A stretch of DNA of 64,000 bases. It comes from JAJEAO01 sp963667635. GTDB taxonomy: Bacteria > Acidobacteriota > Vicinamibacteria > Marinacidobacterales > Marinacidobacteraceae. The DNA is taken from contig OZ246946.1 in NCBI GenBank assembly GCA_965232015.1, positions 1,984,001 to 2,048,000 on the forward strand, in the 5' to 3' direction. This document shows positions 1 through 9,832 of this stretch, piece after piece. A program made the position numbers and the translations under genes. Position 1 is the first letter of the stretch. Every line of letters begins with the position of its first letter. The notes under the pieces are model-generated. The model had not been told where the DNA came from. It did no database searches and was given only the letters and a program-made list of their open reading frames with translations.

Positions 1-600
1 CAGATGGGTCAGGAGCCTCTCCCATCCCTCGAGATCTTCATCGGGCGGGGCGGAGCCACCGAGAACGTGTCTCAGGTAGTTCTGGAGCCGCCGCCGATCC
101 AGAGCTTCGAGACGGGCGCCCGGCACCGGCTTGAGCCCGTAGTGGCGTCCGCTCGGCCTGGGAAACGTGCTCTGAAGTTCCTCTCGACTCGATTCCCGGC
201 TCTTGCTCCCCAAACGGACGTAGTAGCTGGGACAGCGCTGGTCCATTCGGGCGTACGGCTTGTCGGGCCCCTCCGTGGCCTGGATCACCAGGACGTGCCG
301 TCCCGGACTGGCATCCCGGACCCAGGACAGAATCGGGATCACCGCTGGCTCGACTCTGGTCCGACAGGTCTGTTCCACCCACTCTTCGGCGCGGTCGCGA
401 CGGACTCCGGAGATCGTCCCGTCGCCATCCACTCCGAGTAGAATGGATCCGCCCGCCACGTTGGCAAACGCGACCAGGTGTTTCGCGAGCTCATGCGCCC
501 GGATACCATCCCGCGTGAAGCCGACTTGGGAGCTTTCGCCGTTGCGGATCGCTTCCCACAGCTCAGCTCGAGTCACGTCGCTCCCCTTGCCGCTCAGCAT
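1..600 (-). CDS. AlbA_2/Schlafen-type putative DNA-binding protein, partial
   Basis: The minus-strand frame is open from an ATG at 600 to the left edge, giving 200 codons without a stop, so the C-terminus lies outside the window. The translation resembles the AlbA_2 (Schlafen) domain: an ELWEAIRNGESS helix, then HELAKHLVAFANVAGGSILLGVDGDGTISG, i.e. the AFAN..GG.ILLGV.D.G.I.G signature, and later DKPYARMDQRCPSYYVRLGSKSRE, the usual Y.R.GS.S strand. The usual EFKRD after the first helix reads GFTRD here. A GTG at 576 follows AGGGGAG at good spacing and gives the typical VTRAELWEAI start, so it may be the true start. AlbA_2 proteins include transcription regulators and defence proteins. Its place after abi_C and the DrmMI-like gene suggests a defence or regulatory role, which is inference. 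Confidence 0.75.
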   Translation of the reverse strand, partial: MLSGKGSDVTRAELWEAIRNGESSQVGFTRDGIRAHELAKHLVAFANVAGGSILLGVDGDGTISGVRRDRAEEWVEQTCRTRVEPAVIPILSWVRDASPGRHVLVIQATEGPDKPYARMDQRCPSYYVRLGSKSRESSREELQSTFPRPSGRHYGLKPVPGARLEALDRRRLQNYLRHVLGGSAPPDEDLEGWERLLTHL

Positions 601-994
601 TCCTGATGCTCCAGGTCATGAGCACTGGGTCTGATGCCGTCGGAGTCGACTTAAGTGGTTGGTACGACGCAGCGGTATGAGATGCCGCCTCTTGCGGCGG
701 GAGGTAGGCGCAAGGTGCCGACTCGATGCTGGGCTTGAAGGTGGAGATCGCGAAGTTGTTGTGGAGGCGGGCTCGACGCGCCGTGGAGCCGGTTTCGCGT
801 CGTCCAGGTCGCTGCACAGTCATTTGACCGGACTCTGCGACCCTCCTCGATCACCGCGCGTCTGATGTCCAGAATCTCCTGTGGCACAGACTCCCAGGCA
901 GTCTCGACCGGGCTCGAACCGTCATGGTTCCGATCGGCGCTTGACTGCATCATGCCAAGCGCAGCGACCGCCCCACTCCTTCGCCATCAAGCCT
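601..994. other. Intergenic stretch, no confident gene
   Basis: This 394-bp stretch separates the Abi_C gene from the AlbA_2 gene. A 100-codon minus-strand frame (953 down to 651) opens with a plausible stretch, SVPQEILDIRRAVIEEGRR, but turns into low-complexity sequence. A second frame over 563-823 also has protein-like stretches. I recognise neither. This could be the remnant of a frameshifted gene or plain non-coding DNA. No palindromic repeat copy is present here. Confidence 0.4.
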
Positions 995-1876
995 TCACGC
1001 GTCGTGCCGCCCGACCCGGTCAGCTCGTCGGGCCGCGTGAGTCTCGAAGAGGAACACGGCCAACGTGGCCATGGCGCCGACCGCAAGCTTGGCATGACGT
1101 TCCTGGAGACCTCCTGCTGCTCCATGCCGCCCGTGGCCTGTCCCGTACAGATTTCGCAGCTCCGCGACGCCGTTTCCGACCGTCCCGAGACTCCCCAGAA
1201 TTCCCTGGATCACCTTCTTACCTCGCCGCGACTCGGGCACTCCCTCCGGTATGAGGTCCAGCTCCTTGAGGGTCGCACGAAGTAGAGAGTGGAACTTTCT
1301 CACCTCTGACCGGCCGATCGCGCTCTCTCCGAGGATCGTCTTGCACACCGTCTCCACCAGATCCTTCGCACTTCCAATCGCCAGAGCAGGATCCTTGGAG
1401 ACCGCCTCGCGAATCCGATGAACCGCGCTCTCCACTTGCGACAGACTCTGGAGAGTGCCAATCTCCATGAGGTCGTCCAGACCAGCGTTGTCACCGCGGA
1501 GTCGGCGAACGATCCGGCGGCACTCCACCACAAGGTTATCCCCCTCAGATCGTCCCTTCTCTACTACCCTGTCAATCAGGCGATCCAGAACCTTGGCGAC
1601 CGTTCGATCCGATTCCACATGCCAGAACGCACGGAGAAGGTTTGCCTTTGAGCAACTGGCCCGCCAGCTATACCTCCCATTCTCATAGATCTGAATATCG
1701 GCTTCCTCCGCAAAGAACTGCGCAAACGTTCGATCAGAGAAATTAAGCACGTAGCCGTCCCACATCCTGAACAGCTTCTCCAAGCGAGACTTGTCGTGCC
1801 GAGTAAGGGTCGACATCTGTTGCGGGTCCGGCTCCTCGCGCGGCGAGCCGAACACGGAGTCAAGATTCATATCCAT
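995..1876 (-). CDS. Abortive infection family protein (Abi_C-like C-terminus)
   Basis: This is a 293-residue protein. The C-terminal half matches the Abi_C pattern: LVETVCKTIL, then a block ending in NGVAELRNLYGTGHGRHG and LAVGAMATLAVFLFETHAAR. The N-terminal part (residues 1 to about 110) includes a predicted helical region with WDGYVLNFSDRTFAQFF, which also heads several Abi_C proteins. I chose the ATG at 1876 because it follows a purine-rich GGGGGGAAATCT stretch; a second ATG lies two codons on. The gene starts 53 bp after the DrmMI-like methyltransferase on the same strand, so it probably belongs to the same transcript. Proteins of this group are linked to phage-induced abortive infection by context, and their biochemical activity is not established. 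Confidence 0.8.
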   Translation of the reverse strand: MDMNLDSVFGSPREEPDPQQMSTLTRHDKSRLEKLFRMWDGYVLNFSDRTFAQFFAEEADIQIYENGRYSWRASCSKANLLRAFWHVESDRTVAKVLDRLIDRVVEKGRSEGDNLVVECRRIVRRLRGDNAGLDDLMEIGTLQSLSQVESAVHRIREAVSKDPALAIGSAKDLVETVCKTILGESAIGRSEVRKFHSLLRATLKELDLIPEGVPESRRGKKVIQGILGSLGTVGNGVAELRNLYGTGHGRHGAAGGLQERHAKLAVGAMATLAVFLFETHAARRADRVGRHDA

Positions 1877-1929
1877 AGATTTCCCCCCCAAAGGACAGCA
1901 GGACAGCATAGCGCCCAGTCTCGCAACAA

Positions 1930-4900
1930 TCAACCGCCCCTGGTTGCGGCGGCTTCTTCGGCGGCGCGTTGGGCGTTCAGGTCGAGAAGGCGAGCGAGGA
2001 CTTCGTTCTGGACTTCGTCGGGCCAGCGGTAGCGGTACTTGCGGGTCCTTCGGCGTGAGCCACCATCGTCCTCTTCTTCGTCCTCGGGGTGGAGGGGCAA
2101 GAAGTCGCAGTCGGTCAGGATGTCGTCCCAGCCGTAGGCGTGGAGGACGGCCCGATCCATGGTGGCGTGGAGCTCGCGGAGCTTCTCGATGTCGGGGTCG
2201 TACTCATGCGGATTGTGGAGGCGGTTGTAGGTCTTGGTGAGCCCTTCGTCTCTCGCCACCATCAGCGCGGTGCGATGGTCGTAGTACGCCTTGCCGACGA
2301 CCTCGAGATCCTGGCGCGCGGTCCACCCTGTCGGGAACGGGAAGGTCTCGAAGCAGTCGGAGGGCGTGTAGCGCAGATCGTCCTTCATCGAGGAGCCGAA
2401 GAAGCGCGCCCAGACCTCGTGGGGCCGACTCTGAAGGCTGGCGAACGCAGCATGGGTCTCGAAAGGAAAAACGATGCAGGAGTCTGCGAACACCTGGTCG
2501 GCGCGGACGAGTGTCACAGCCGCCTGCTGACCCACTCGAGAGATGGCGAGGACGCGGTCCAGCCCCGCGATGGCCGCATAGAGCTCCTTGGCCAGTGAGC
2601 CGTAGCGCCACCAGAACTGTGCGCGCTTGCGGCCGATGGCATTCGTAGTGAGGTGCGCCCGCGCCGGCTTCACGGTGCGTTCCACGATCGAAAGAAGGTC
2701 CGGGTAGTCGGCTGCAACACGGTCTGGGTAGTCCAGCGGGACGATGCCGGTGCGCAGCCACGCCCTGCGCTGCTTTTTGTCGGCCTCCGACCACTTGTCG
2801 CCCAGATCTTCCCGGCGCAGCGGCCAGTCACGGAAGTTGATGACGTAGCGGTGGTGGGCGTGCGTGGGGCTCTGGTTCAGCTCCTTGCCGCCCAGGTAGG
2901 GAAAGATGACCTCTCGATTCCTCGGATCCTTCGCGATCAGGCGGTCCATGTCAGCAATGGGGCTGGCGATGCCCTTCTTGTCCGTGTCATCGAAGGTGAA
3001 GCCCATCCCGAGCACGATGCTGCCCTGGAAGCTCTTTCCGGCGTTGGCCTCGAGACGCTTGGGGTCTTCGTCGCCGCCCTGATCGAAGAGGAAGGCCGTG
3101 ATTCGATCGACGAGCTTGCCATCGAGTCGCTTCGCCGTCCGGACAACACCGCGGCAGAGATGGACCACGCTGACGACCACCGCGGCCTGTCCCGGCCAGC
3201 GGTAGCGACGGGTCGCGTCGTAGATCGCCCCGCGGTTCAGACAAATCCAGCGGAGGCCGGTCGAGCGCGTGTCCCCTTGCGCGATCGTGTTCGTGGCGAT
3301 CAGACCCAGCGTTCCTCCCCAACGGAGCAGGCCGAAGCCGCGACGGAAGAAGTGGGCGACGAGATCGGAGTTGCCGTGGCTCTCCCGGTGCTGGTGCTTC
3401 AGCCATGTCGGGTAGTGCTGCGGATTCGCGGCCCGCGTGGTGTTCTTCCCGGCGAACGGTGGGTTGCCCACGAACGCATCGAATCCGGGGTTGTCGCGCT
3501 CGAAGACCTCCGGGAACTCGAGCTCCCAGTGGAACGGCGCGAGCGGGGGATCGGCGCTGCGCAGCTCCTCGATCCAGCTCCGGTGCTCCTCTGCGCGCCC
3601 CTCGGTGATGTCCTTCGCCAGCGCCCGCCGGCGAGCCCTGCGCGCCTTCGGTTTCGGACGGTCGAAGAAGGCCGCGACGACGAGATCGCCGAAGAGACGC
3701 ACCGTCGAGAGCGCGTTCTCGGCGTCCTGCCAGAGACTGCGTCGAACGGCGTCCGGAACCTCGTCCCCGGCCTCGCGAATCTGCCGGCGAAGCTCGCCGA
3801 CTTCCTTGATCGCCTTCTCAATGACGGGCGCGGCGTGAAGATCGGGAGACCCGCCTTCGAGCCAGTTCACGCGCTCGATCTGCTTGCGCGTCAGCCCCAC
3901 CAGGGAGTCGCCCGCCCGCAGCGCATGGTCCACGAAGGTGAGGGGGTGGTCTTTCGCCAGCGTCGCCAACCAGAGCGACAGCTTGGCGAGATCCACCGCC
4001 ACCGGGTTGCGGTCCACCCCGTAGAGACAGCGCTGCGCGACGAGGCGGCGGGCGAAAATCGTCTCGTCCTCGTCGGACGGCAGTTCGGGCCGGCCGCCGT
4101 GCGCTCTCCAACCCTCGAGCAACGCCTCCCCGAGCTGCCGGCACGCCTCCACGAGGAACGCACCCGAGCCCATCGCCGGATCGCAGACCTTGAGGTCGAG
4201 GATGGCGGCCGGCGTGGGGCTCCTGCCCCGGGCCTCCCGACGGAGGCGGTCGAGGACGGGTTCCAGGGTGCGGCGAACGATGGGTTCGGTCAGCGACCGC
4301 GGGGTGTAGTGGGAACCGGAGCGACGCCGCTCGTCGGTCGGCTGGAGGACGAGCGACCCGGCTGGCGCGACGTCCGAGGTAGCCGCCCGGTCCACAACCC
4401 GGTCGAGAGCGGCGTGGAGCGCTTCCGGGTCGCAAGCGGCCCGGACGGCCTTCGTCACCAGCGGGGTGATCTTCCGGTCGGTGCGCTTCTGGATCCAACC
4501 GCTTCGCGCGCCCGGGGCGATCCGGAGGAGCCCGTCGAGATCGAGGACGGTCGAGCCGCCGTGGGGCTTCGAGGAGCGGATCGCGAGCGACGGTCCGGTC
4601 GTGCGCTCGGGCCGGAAGCCCATCATCGTCTCGTACACCGAGCCGATCTGCTCCACGTCGAGGGCGCGATAGGAAATCCGCTCTCCGTCGAGCACGAGCA
4701 GATTCCGGAGGACGGCGAGCACGACGCCGTCGGCGATGCGGGGAGGCTCGATCCGCTCGTGGGCCTGCCGACCGCCGACGCGCATCCGCCCCTCGAGGAA
4801 CGGGTGGGCGTCGGGGTCGAAGAGGACCCCGGGGCGCTTCGGAAGCCGCATGCCGTCCGCCTCCGCTCCATCGTGGATCATGCGGAAGAGCGTGAGGAGC

Positions 4901-6015
4901 TGCGCCCACGCCCCGTAACGCTGCGCCATGGTGTCGGGATGGCGCGCCTCGTCGTCGCGCAGCCGCTCGAACAGAGCCCCCAGCGAGTAGTGGCGGGTGA
5001 AGGTCTCGTCGTCGGGCAGGAGGCCGCGCTGCTCGGCGTAGAGCAGGAACACGAGGCGCAGGATCACGGTGAGGAGGCCGCGGTAGATCCCGTGGAGCTG
5101 TCGGTCTCCGTAGTCCCGGAGCAGGACGCCACGGCTGTCCGCATCGGCCGCGTCCACGCCGCGCAGCAACTCGTAGAGACCGCCGAGAACCTGCGCCGCA
5201 AGCCTCTCGCTCACGACGTTCTGGTACTCGCGACTCTCGGCGAGGAGGGCCGGGAGCGTTTCGTTGCTGGGGGCGGTGAGGAGCCGGGGTTCGCCGAGCA
5301 GCAGGCGGAGCGCAGCGATGAGCGGCCTCCCCGCGGTCTCCTTCATGTGCGCGAGCACGAAGTCCACCGAGCCGGAGCTTTCGCCTCGGGGGGCGGAGAT
5401 CAGGCGCAGCCGGCCCTGCCCCCAGATGAGGCCCGCCGGGATCCCGGTCTCGCGCAGCAGTCGCTCCATGCGGGCGTTCGGGCTCTCGCGGAGGCGGCCG
5501 GTCCCGCGGAAGGGCTTGTCGAGGTGCTGGTCGGGGCCGTAGGCGGTGACGGCGAGCTGCCACGGGCAAGGCTTGTCGCTGGACCGGATGTCGTCGGGCT
5601 GGTTGCGAATTCCCGGTGGCTGGCTGGCCGGGGCGCTCGGTGCCGCAGGACTGGAGTCCGGCGCTCCGGCGGCGAAGTCGGCGGTCAGGGTCTCGTCGTA
5701 CTCGGGGAGGCGGATGGATGGAAGCCTCATCCGTTCGTCGTTGTCCCGGCCCCGGACGGCGTACCAATGGGACGAGAAGCCCCATCCGAGGATGGACTCC
5801 GCGAAGGCGCGGAAGGCCGCTCTCGGATCGAGCGCGATCCGGTCCCGGTCGAACTTCTCGAGCCACCTCCGAAGGAGCTCCTGACCTGTGCGGTCGCGGC
5901 GGTTGAGGATCGCGTTTCGTCGGACGAGCGCGGCGGGCGCGACGACGAGCCCGGTCGGCTGCGCCAACGCGAGCCAGTCCCGGTGGTCGCGCTGTGCCGG
6001 CGGGATCCTCGGCAC
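1930..6015 (-). CDS. drmMI: DrmMI-like N6-adenine DNA methyltransferase (DISARM class 1 type)
   Basis: This is a 1361-residue Eco57I/type IIG-like adenine methyltransferase. SAM-binding motif I is DPAMGSGAFLVEA at about residue 612, and catalytic motif IV is VGNPPF at about residue 851. The N-terminal half carries the LLYAEQRGLLP signature (about residue 327) common to these large enzymes. The C-terminal third is likely the target-recognition region (YTPSDCFETFPFP, then YNRLHNP). I see no PD-(D/E)XK nuclease motif. The start is GTG, 3 bp after the reconstructed stop of the upstream helicase, so the two are translationally coupled. Gene order and length match drmD-drmMI of class 1 DISARM, in which DrmMI methylates host DNA. 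I am confident of the methyltransferase family and moderately confident of the DISARM assignment. Confidence 0.85.
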   Translation of the reverse strand: MPRIPPAQRDHRDWLALAQPTGLVVAPAALVRRNAILNRRDRTGQELLRRWLEKFDRDRIALDPRAAFRAFAESILGWGFSSHWYAVRGRDNDERMRLPSIRLPEYDETLTADFAAGAPDSSPAAPSAPASQPPGIRNQPDDIRSSDKPCPWQLAVTAYGPDQHLDKPFRGTGRLRESPNARMERLLRETGIPAGLIWGQGRLRLISAPRGESSGSVDFVLAHMKETAGRPLIAALRLLLGEPRLLTAPSNETLPALLAESREYQNVVSERLAAQVLGGLYELLRGVDAADADSRGVLLRDYGDRQLHGIYRGLLTVILRLVFLLYAEQRGLLPDDETFTRHYSLGALFERLRDDEARHPDTMAQRYGAWAQLLTLFRMIHDGAEADGMRLPKRPGVLFDPDAHPFLEGRMRVGGRQAHERIEPPRIADGVVLAVLRNLLVLDGERISYRALDVEQIGSVYETMMGFRPERTTGPSLAIRSSKPHGGSTVLDLDGLLRIAPGARSGWIQKRTDRKITPLVTKAVRAACDPEALHAALDRVVDRAATSDVAPAGSLVLQPTDERRRSGSHYTPRSLTEPIVRRTLEPVLDRLRREARGRSPTPAAILDLKVCDPAMGSGAFLVEACRQLGEALLEGWRAHGGRPELPSDEDETIFARRLVAQRCLYGVDRNPVAVDLAKLSLWLATLAKDHPLTFVDHALRAGDSLVGLTRKQIERVNWLEGGSPDLHAAPVIEKAIKEVGELRRQIREAGDEVPDAVRRSLWQDAENALSTVRLFGDLVVAAFFDRPKPKARRARRRALAKDITEGRAEEHRSWIEELRSADPPLAPFHWELEFPEVFERDNPGFDAFVGNPPFAGKNTTRAANPQHYPTWLKHQHRESHGNSDLVAHFFRRGFGLLRWGGTLGLIATNTIAQGDTRSTGLRWICLNRGAIYDATRRYRWPGQAAVVVSVVHLCRGVVRTAKRLDGKLVDRITAFLFDQGGDEDPKRLEANAGKSFQGSIVLGMGFTFDDTDKKGIASPIADMDRLIAKDPRNREVIFPYLGGKELNQSPTHAHHRYVINFRDWPLRREDLGDKWSEADKKQRRAWLRTGIVPLDYPDRVAADYPDLLSIVERTVKPARAHLTTNAIGRKRAQFWWRYGSLAKELYAAIAGLDRVLAISRVGQQAAVTLVRADQVFADSCIVFPFETHAAFASLQSRPHEVWARFFGSSMKDDLRYTPSDCFETFPFPTGWTARQDLEVVGKAYYDHRTALMVARDEGLTKTYNRLHNPHEYDPDIEKLRELHATMDRAVLHAYGWDDILTDCDFLPLHPEDEEEDDGGSRRRTRKYRYRWPDEVQNEVLARLLDLNAQRAAEEAAATRGG

Positions 6016-6018
6016 GAC

Positions 6019-9000
6019 TCAGTTCGATTCCGGCCAGAGGTAGGCGAGGCCCACGGGCTCGAATCGGGTCGCCTTCACTTCATAGAACCGCCGGACGTTC
6101 GCGGGCTCGGACGCGAGCTCCCGCTCGAACTGCGCGATCCGGCACCTCCAGGCCCGTACATCGTCCTCGTACTGCTTCTGCGCTTCCCGGTTGTCGCCGA
6201 ACAGCTTGAGCTGGATCCCTCCCTGTCCCTTCTCGTGCTTCTCGAGCGCCGCGGCCACGCGCTTCTGCTGCTTCTCCAGCACATCCCGAAGCTCTGTCGC
6301 CTCGCGCTCTCCCCGCTTCGCAAGGAGTTCCTTCGCCGCGCGACTGCGACGTTCTGCATCTTCCTCGAGGTGAGGAAGCAGTTCCTCGATGTCTTGCCGA
6401 GCGGCTGCGCGCAACCGCTGAACGAGCCGCGGCGCGAGCGCACGACCTCCGTGGGCAGCGAGGGAATTCCGGAGCAGATTCTCCGTGCGCGCCGAGGCTT
6501 GCCGGGCGTACGGCTTCAGTTGACTCCGGCGACGGCCGCGGCGGCGACCAGCGCGCCGCCACCATCGTGAGTTCCTCGTGGAGCCGCTCGGCGCGGCGAC
6601 CGAAGAGACACAGGCGGCCCAGCAGAACGACGCGCGGGATGGAGTCCGCCGTCTGCACCAGACAGGCGCGCGACAGGTCGTGGTGCACGAACCCCTGGGC
6701 GCGGAACCGGGACAAAAGCCGCCGTGCGACCCGCTGTTCCAGATGGAGCTGAACCCGGTCCTCGGTCAACCGGCCGGCGTCCTTGAAGATGACGGGCCGG
6801 ATGGGCGCGCTCTGCCGCCACTCGGCAAGCTTCTGGTCACGCTTCCGAGGAGCGCGGAGGGCGTCGAGGGTGCCTTCCCAGTTCCATGCGACATGCAGCG
6901 GGAACTCCCAGCGCGAGTCCTCGCCCGCGTCGTCCAGCCTTCGAAGCGGCTCGGCGTCGAGCAGTTCGAGTGAACAGGAGAGCGCGTCGCGCAAGGCGGC
7001 CTCATCGAACCCCGTCTCCTCCCGCGACTTCTGGAGCAGGCCACGGCACTCGTCGATCGCCTTCTCGAGTTGGTCCCGTCGCCGTTCGTCAGGAAGTTCC
7101 TCGCGAGCCGTTTCCTGTTTCGCCGAGTCGAGCCGGGCCTCCGCTTGTCCGAGCAGCCGCTTCAGCCTGTTCGTTTCCCGGTGGCGGATCCCGCGCTTGA
7201 GGATACGTCTCTCCATGTCCTCCTCGAGGACGCGGGACAGACTCCCCAGCTCGCGACGGATCGTCTCGGTCTTCCGGACCAGCACTTCGAGGACCCGGTC
7301 CTCCTTCCGCTGCGGCAGCTTGAAGTAGCGGCAGCGGACCTCGGGCGCGGGCTGGAGCTTGCGATCGATGCGTCCGTTCCGTTGCTCGATGCGGCCCGGG
7401 TTCCACGGGAGATCGAAGTGGAAGAGGTCCGCGCAGTGCGCCTGGAAGTTCAGTCCCTCGCGGGCGGCGTCGGTGGCCAGCAGGATGCGGAGAGGGTCTT
7501 CCGACGGTGGGGCGTTGAACCGCCGCTGGATCTCGCGCCGACGCGGTCCGGCGACCAGACCATCAATCGTCTCGATCCGTTCGGCGGCGCGGTCGGTGTG
7601 CCGGATTGCATGCCCCAGCATTTGGCGCAGGTAGCGCTTGGTGCCCTCGCGGTTCTCGGTGAAGATGAGGACGCGCCGATCATTCCAGCGAGGCGCGGCA
7701 CCACGGACGGACTCCCCCCACGGGGGCATCCCGGGGCAGAGGTGGTCGCGGATCCAGTCGAGCAGGACGCGCATCTTGGCGTCGGGAAGCCCGCGGGCCT
7801 TGTCGGCAATGCGCATCATCCGATCGAGGAGCACCTGCTCCCGCTCCCACAGCTTTGCCTCGACGACAGACGGATCGTCCCCAGCCTCGGCCTCGCGGTT
7901 CAGATGTGCGAGAGCAGCCTCCTCCGCCTTCGATTCGTCCCGCCCCGCTTTGCCTCGGGCCTCATCGAGATCGTCGGAGCCGTCATCCGGGATCGCCGCG
8001 TCGTCCTCGGAGTCGGCGTCCGGAACCCGGGTGAAGGCGTCGGCGGCGGCGCGGACGCTCTCCCGACCGGGGCGCGCGCCGCCCGTGCGCTTCCACTCCT
8101 TCCGAACCGTATTCCGGTGTCGCTCCAGCGAGACCGCAAACACCTCGATGGAGGAGAGGAGGCGCTGCTGCAGCCCGACCGTGAGCAGCGCCGCAGTCGC
8201 TTGCTGCTTGCGCGTCCGGGTCCTGAAGCGCTTCTCGCGAACGCCTCGGTAGTCGTCGAGGAGTTCGGACAGCACAAGTTCGGGAGCGTCGTCCGGGAGC
8301 CCGTCCACGATCACCGGCTCGACGATGCGCGTCGGAAACCCGCCCTGACTCTCCCGGAGGTCGGCCTTCAGTCGCCGGACCATGGTTTCGCGCAGGTTCT
8401 TTCGGGCCGAATCGTCCCGGAGCTTGACGCCGCGGGTGAAGCGCTGGGGGTCGAGCAGCTCCATGAGCGCCGAGAAGCTGTTCGAGTGGCCGTTGTGGGG
8501 CGTGGCGGAAAGGAAGAGCCGGTGCTCGAAGCGGCCCACGAGGTCCCGTACCGCACGGGTGAACTTCGAATCGATGGCGTAGCCCTGCCCGCTCGCAGGG
8601 GCGGCGTGATGCGCTTCGTCGAGGATGAACAGGCTGCCGGGCCGGCGGTCGCCGAGCCACAGCCGCAGCGGCGCGGCGTAGGTCTCGTCGCGGAGCAGGT
8701 TGTGGGAGACGAGAAACCGGCTGTGTGTCCGCCACGGGTTCACGCCGTAACCGCGGTCGTGGCGCATCCGGGCGAAGTAGGCGCGGTCGAGGATCTCGAA
8801 GCGAAGGCCGAAGCGCTCCTCCATCTCGGCCCGCCACTGCTCCAGGACGGAGGCGGGAGCCGAGATCACGATCGAACGGACCTTCTTCCGGAGCAGGAGT
8901 TCCCGAACGATCAATCCCGCTTCGATCGTCTTGCCGAGACCGGTGTCATCGGCGATGAAGAGCGCGACGCGCGGCATCGCGACCGCCTTCCGAAGCGGCT

Positions 9001-9364
9001 CCATCTGGTAGGCGTCCAGCCGGATCCCGGCTCGGAAGGGCGCCTGGAGCAGCTTCGGATCGGTCGCGGTGACAGCGTTCCAGCGGAGCGTGTTCAGGTA
9101 GGCGGCGAACTGGCGCGGGGGGTCGAAGTTCTTCTTGCCGAGGGTGTCCCACGCTTCCGACTCGACGATCGCGCGGTCCGGCTCGCAGTCCCAGAAGACG
9201 GTGAGCTCCTCGCCCTGCGCGTCATCGTCGGCACAGGCGAGGGAGACGCGGGCGGAGTGGCCGAGGGTCTCCGATGCGTTGACGTCCTCCACGATCCAGT
9301 GGCGCTGGCGGACCCGCACGAGCTCGCCAACGTTGGGCGGCTGGCGCGGGAGGACTTCGGACAC
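6019..9364 (-). CDS. drmD: DrmD-like SNF2/DEAD helicase, frameshifted near its C-terminus
   Basis: This is a large SF2 helicase. Motif I is ADDTGLGKTIEAG (about residue 140), motif II is ILDEAHHAAP (about 249), motif V is LLATDAAREGLNFQ, and motif VI is the DrmD-like IEQRNGRIDRKLQP (about 663). It starts at a GTG at 9364. The frame runs well to HEELTMVAARW, then becomes arginine-rich shadow sequence. The expected DrmD tail resumes in the +1 frame at QLKPYARQASARTENLL and runs through HLEEDAERRSRAA to VKATRFEPVGLAYLWP, stopping at 6019. A single extra base (or loss of two) in the GCC/CGG-rich stretch around 6525-6570 explains this. The restored protein would be about 1114 residues. The frameshift may be a real mutation, an assembly error or programmed; I cannot tell. 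It pairs with the methyltransferase 3 bp downstream. Confidence 0.82.
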
Positions 9365-9832
9365 GGGCGGCGCGGCGGATCGTAAGGGCGGACCCGGTCA
9401 GGGGGAGTCACGCCCGGCGGGGCCCGGCAACGGCGCCGGTTGGTGCGGCTGAGGACAGTCCCTGGTCGGGACCGCTCTGGCCGGGCTGCAACACCCGGCT
9501 CCGTCTCGAATTGCCGGACTGGAGTCCGGCGCGCCGGCGGTATGGAGCGCCGCTCTCCGCCGGTTCTCCCGGTACGCGTGCGGCACCGCGGCCCGCCATG
9601 CCCTCGGTGAATTGCCGGACTGGAGTCCGGCGCGCCGGCAGCAGCGCGCCGGCAGATGGGCCGGACCGCCGGGAGTCCGTGAGCTGGTGATGGAGCTTCG
9701 GATCTCAACCGAGGGAGTGACCTCGGAGGATCAAGAGCGGACTGTGTGCCCCGACGGCCGGCCGCTATGAGTCGTCCGGTGCGGAGCTGAACGCCTCGGG
9801 GGAGATTCTACGGCACAGCGCTCTCGTTGGGG
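9365..9832. repeat. Gene-free region with dispersed palindromic repeats
   Basis: This 468-bp gap lies between the TPR-like gene and the helicase. It holds two copies of GAATTGCC-flanked palindrome GCCGGACTGGAGTCCGGC, at 9513-9530 and 9614-9631. Each is followed by a GCGCGCCGG tail, and there are fragments of the related GGAGCGCCGCTCTCC element between them. No gene is visible. Short open frames here are repeat-encoded (LQSGN, DSSPAI) and not credible. Confidence 0.8.

Noticed and set aside
6019..6414. A separate 131-residue coiled-coil protein between the methyltransferase and helicase
   Set aside because: The sequence is the conserved DrmD C-terminus in a shifted frame, so it is better explained as part of the frameshifted helicase.
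2653..6570. A 1305-codon open frame on the plus strand opposite the methyltransferase gene
   Set aside because: It is the antisense of a clearly conserved gene. Its translation is low-complexity and has no domain. Long antisense frames are expected at about 70% G+C.
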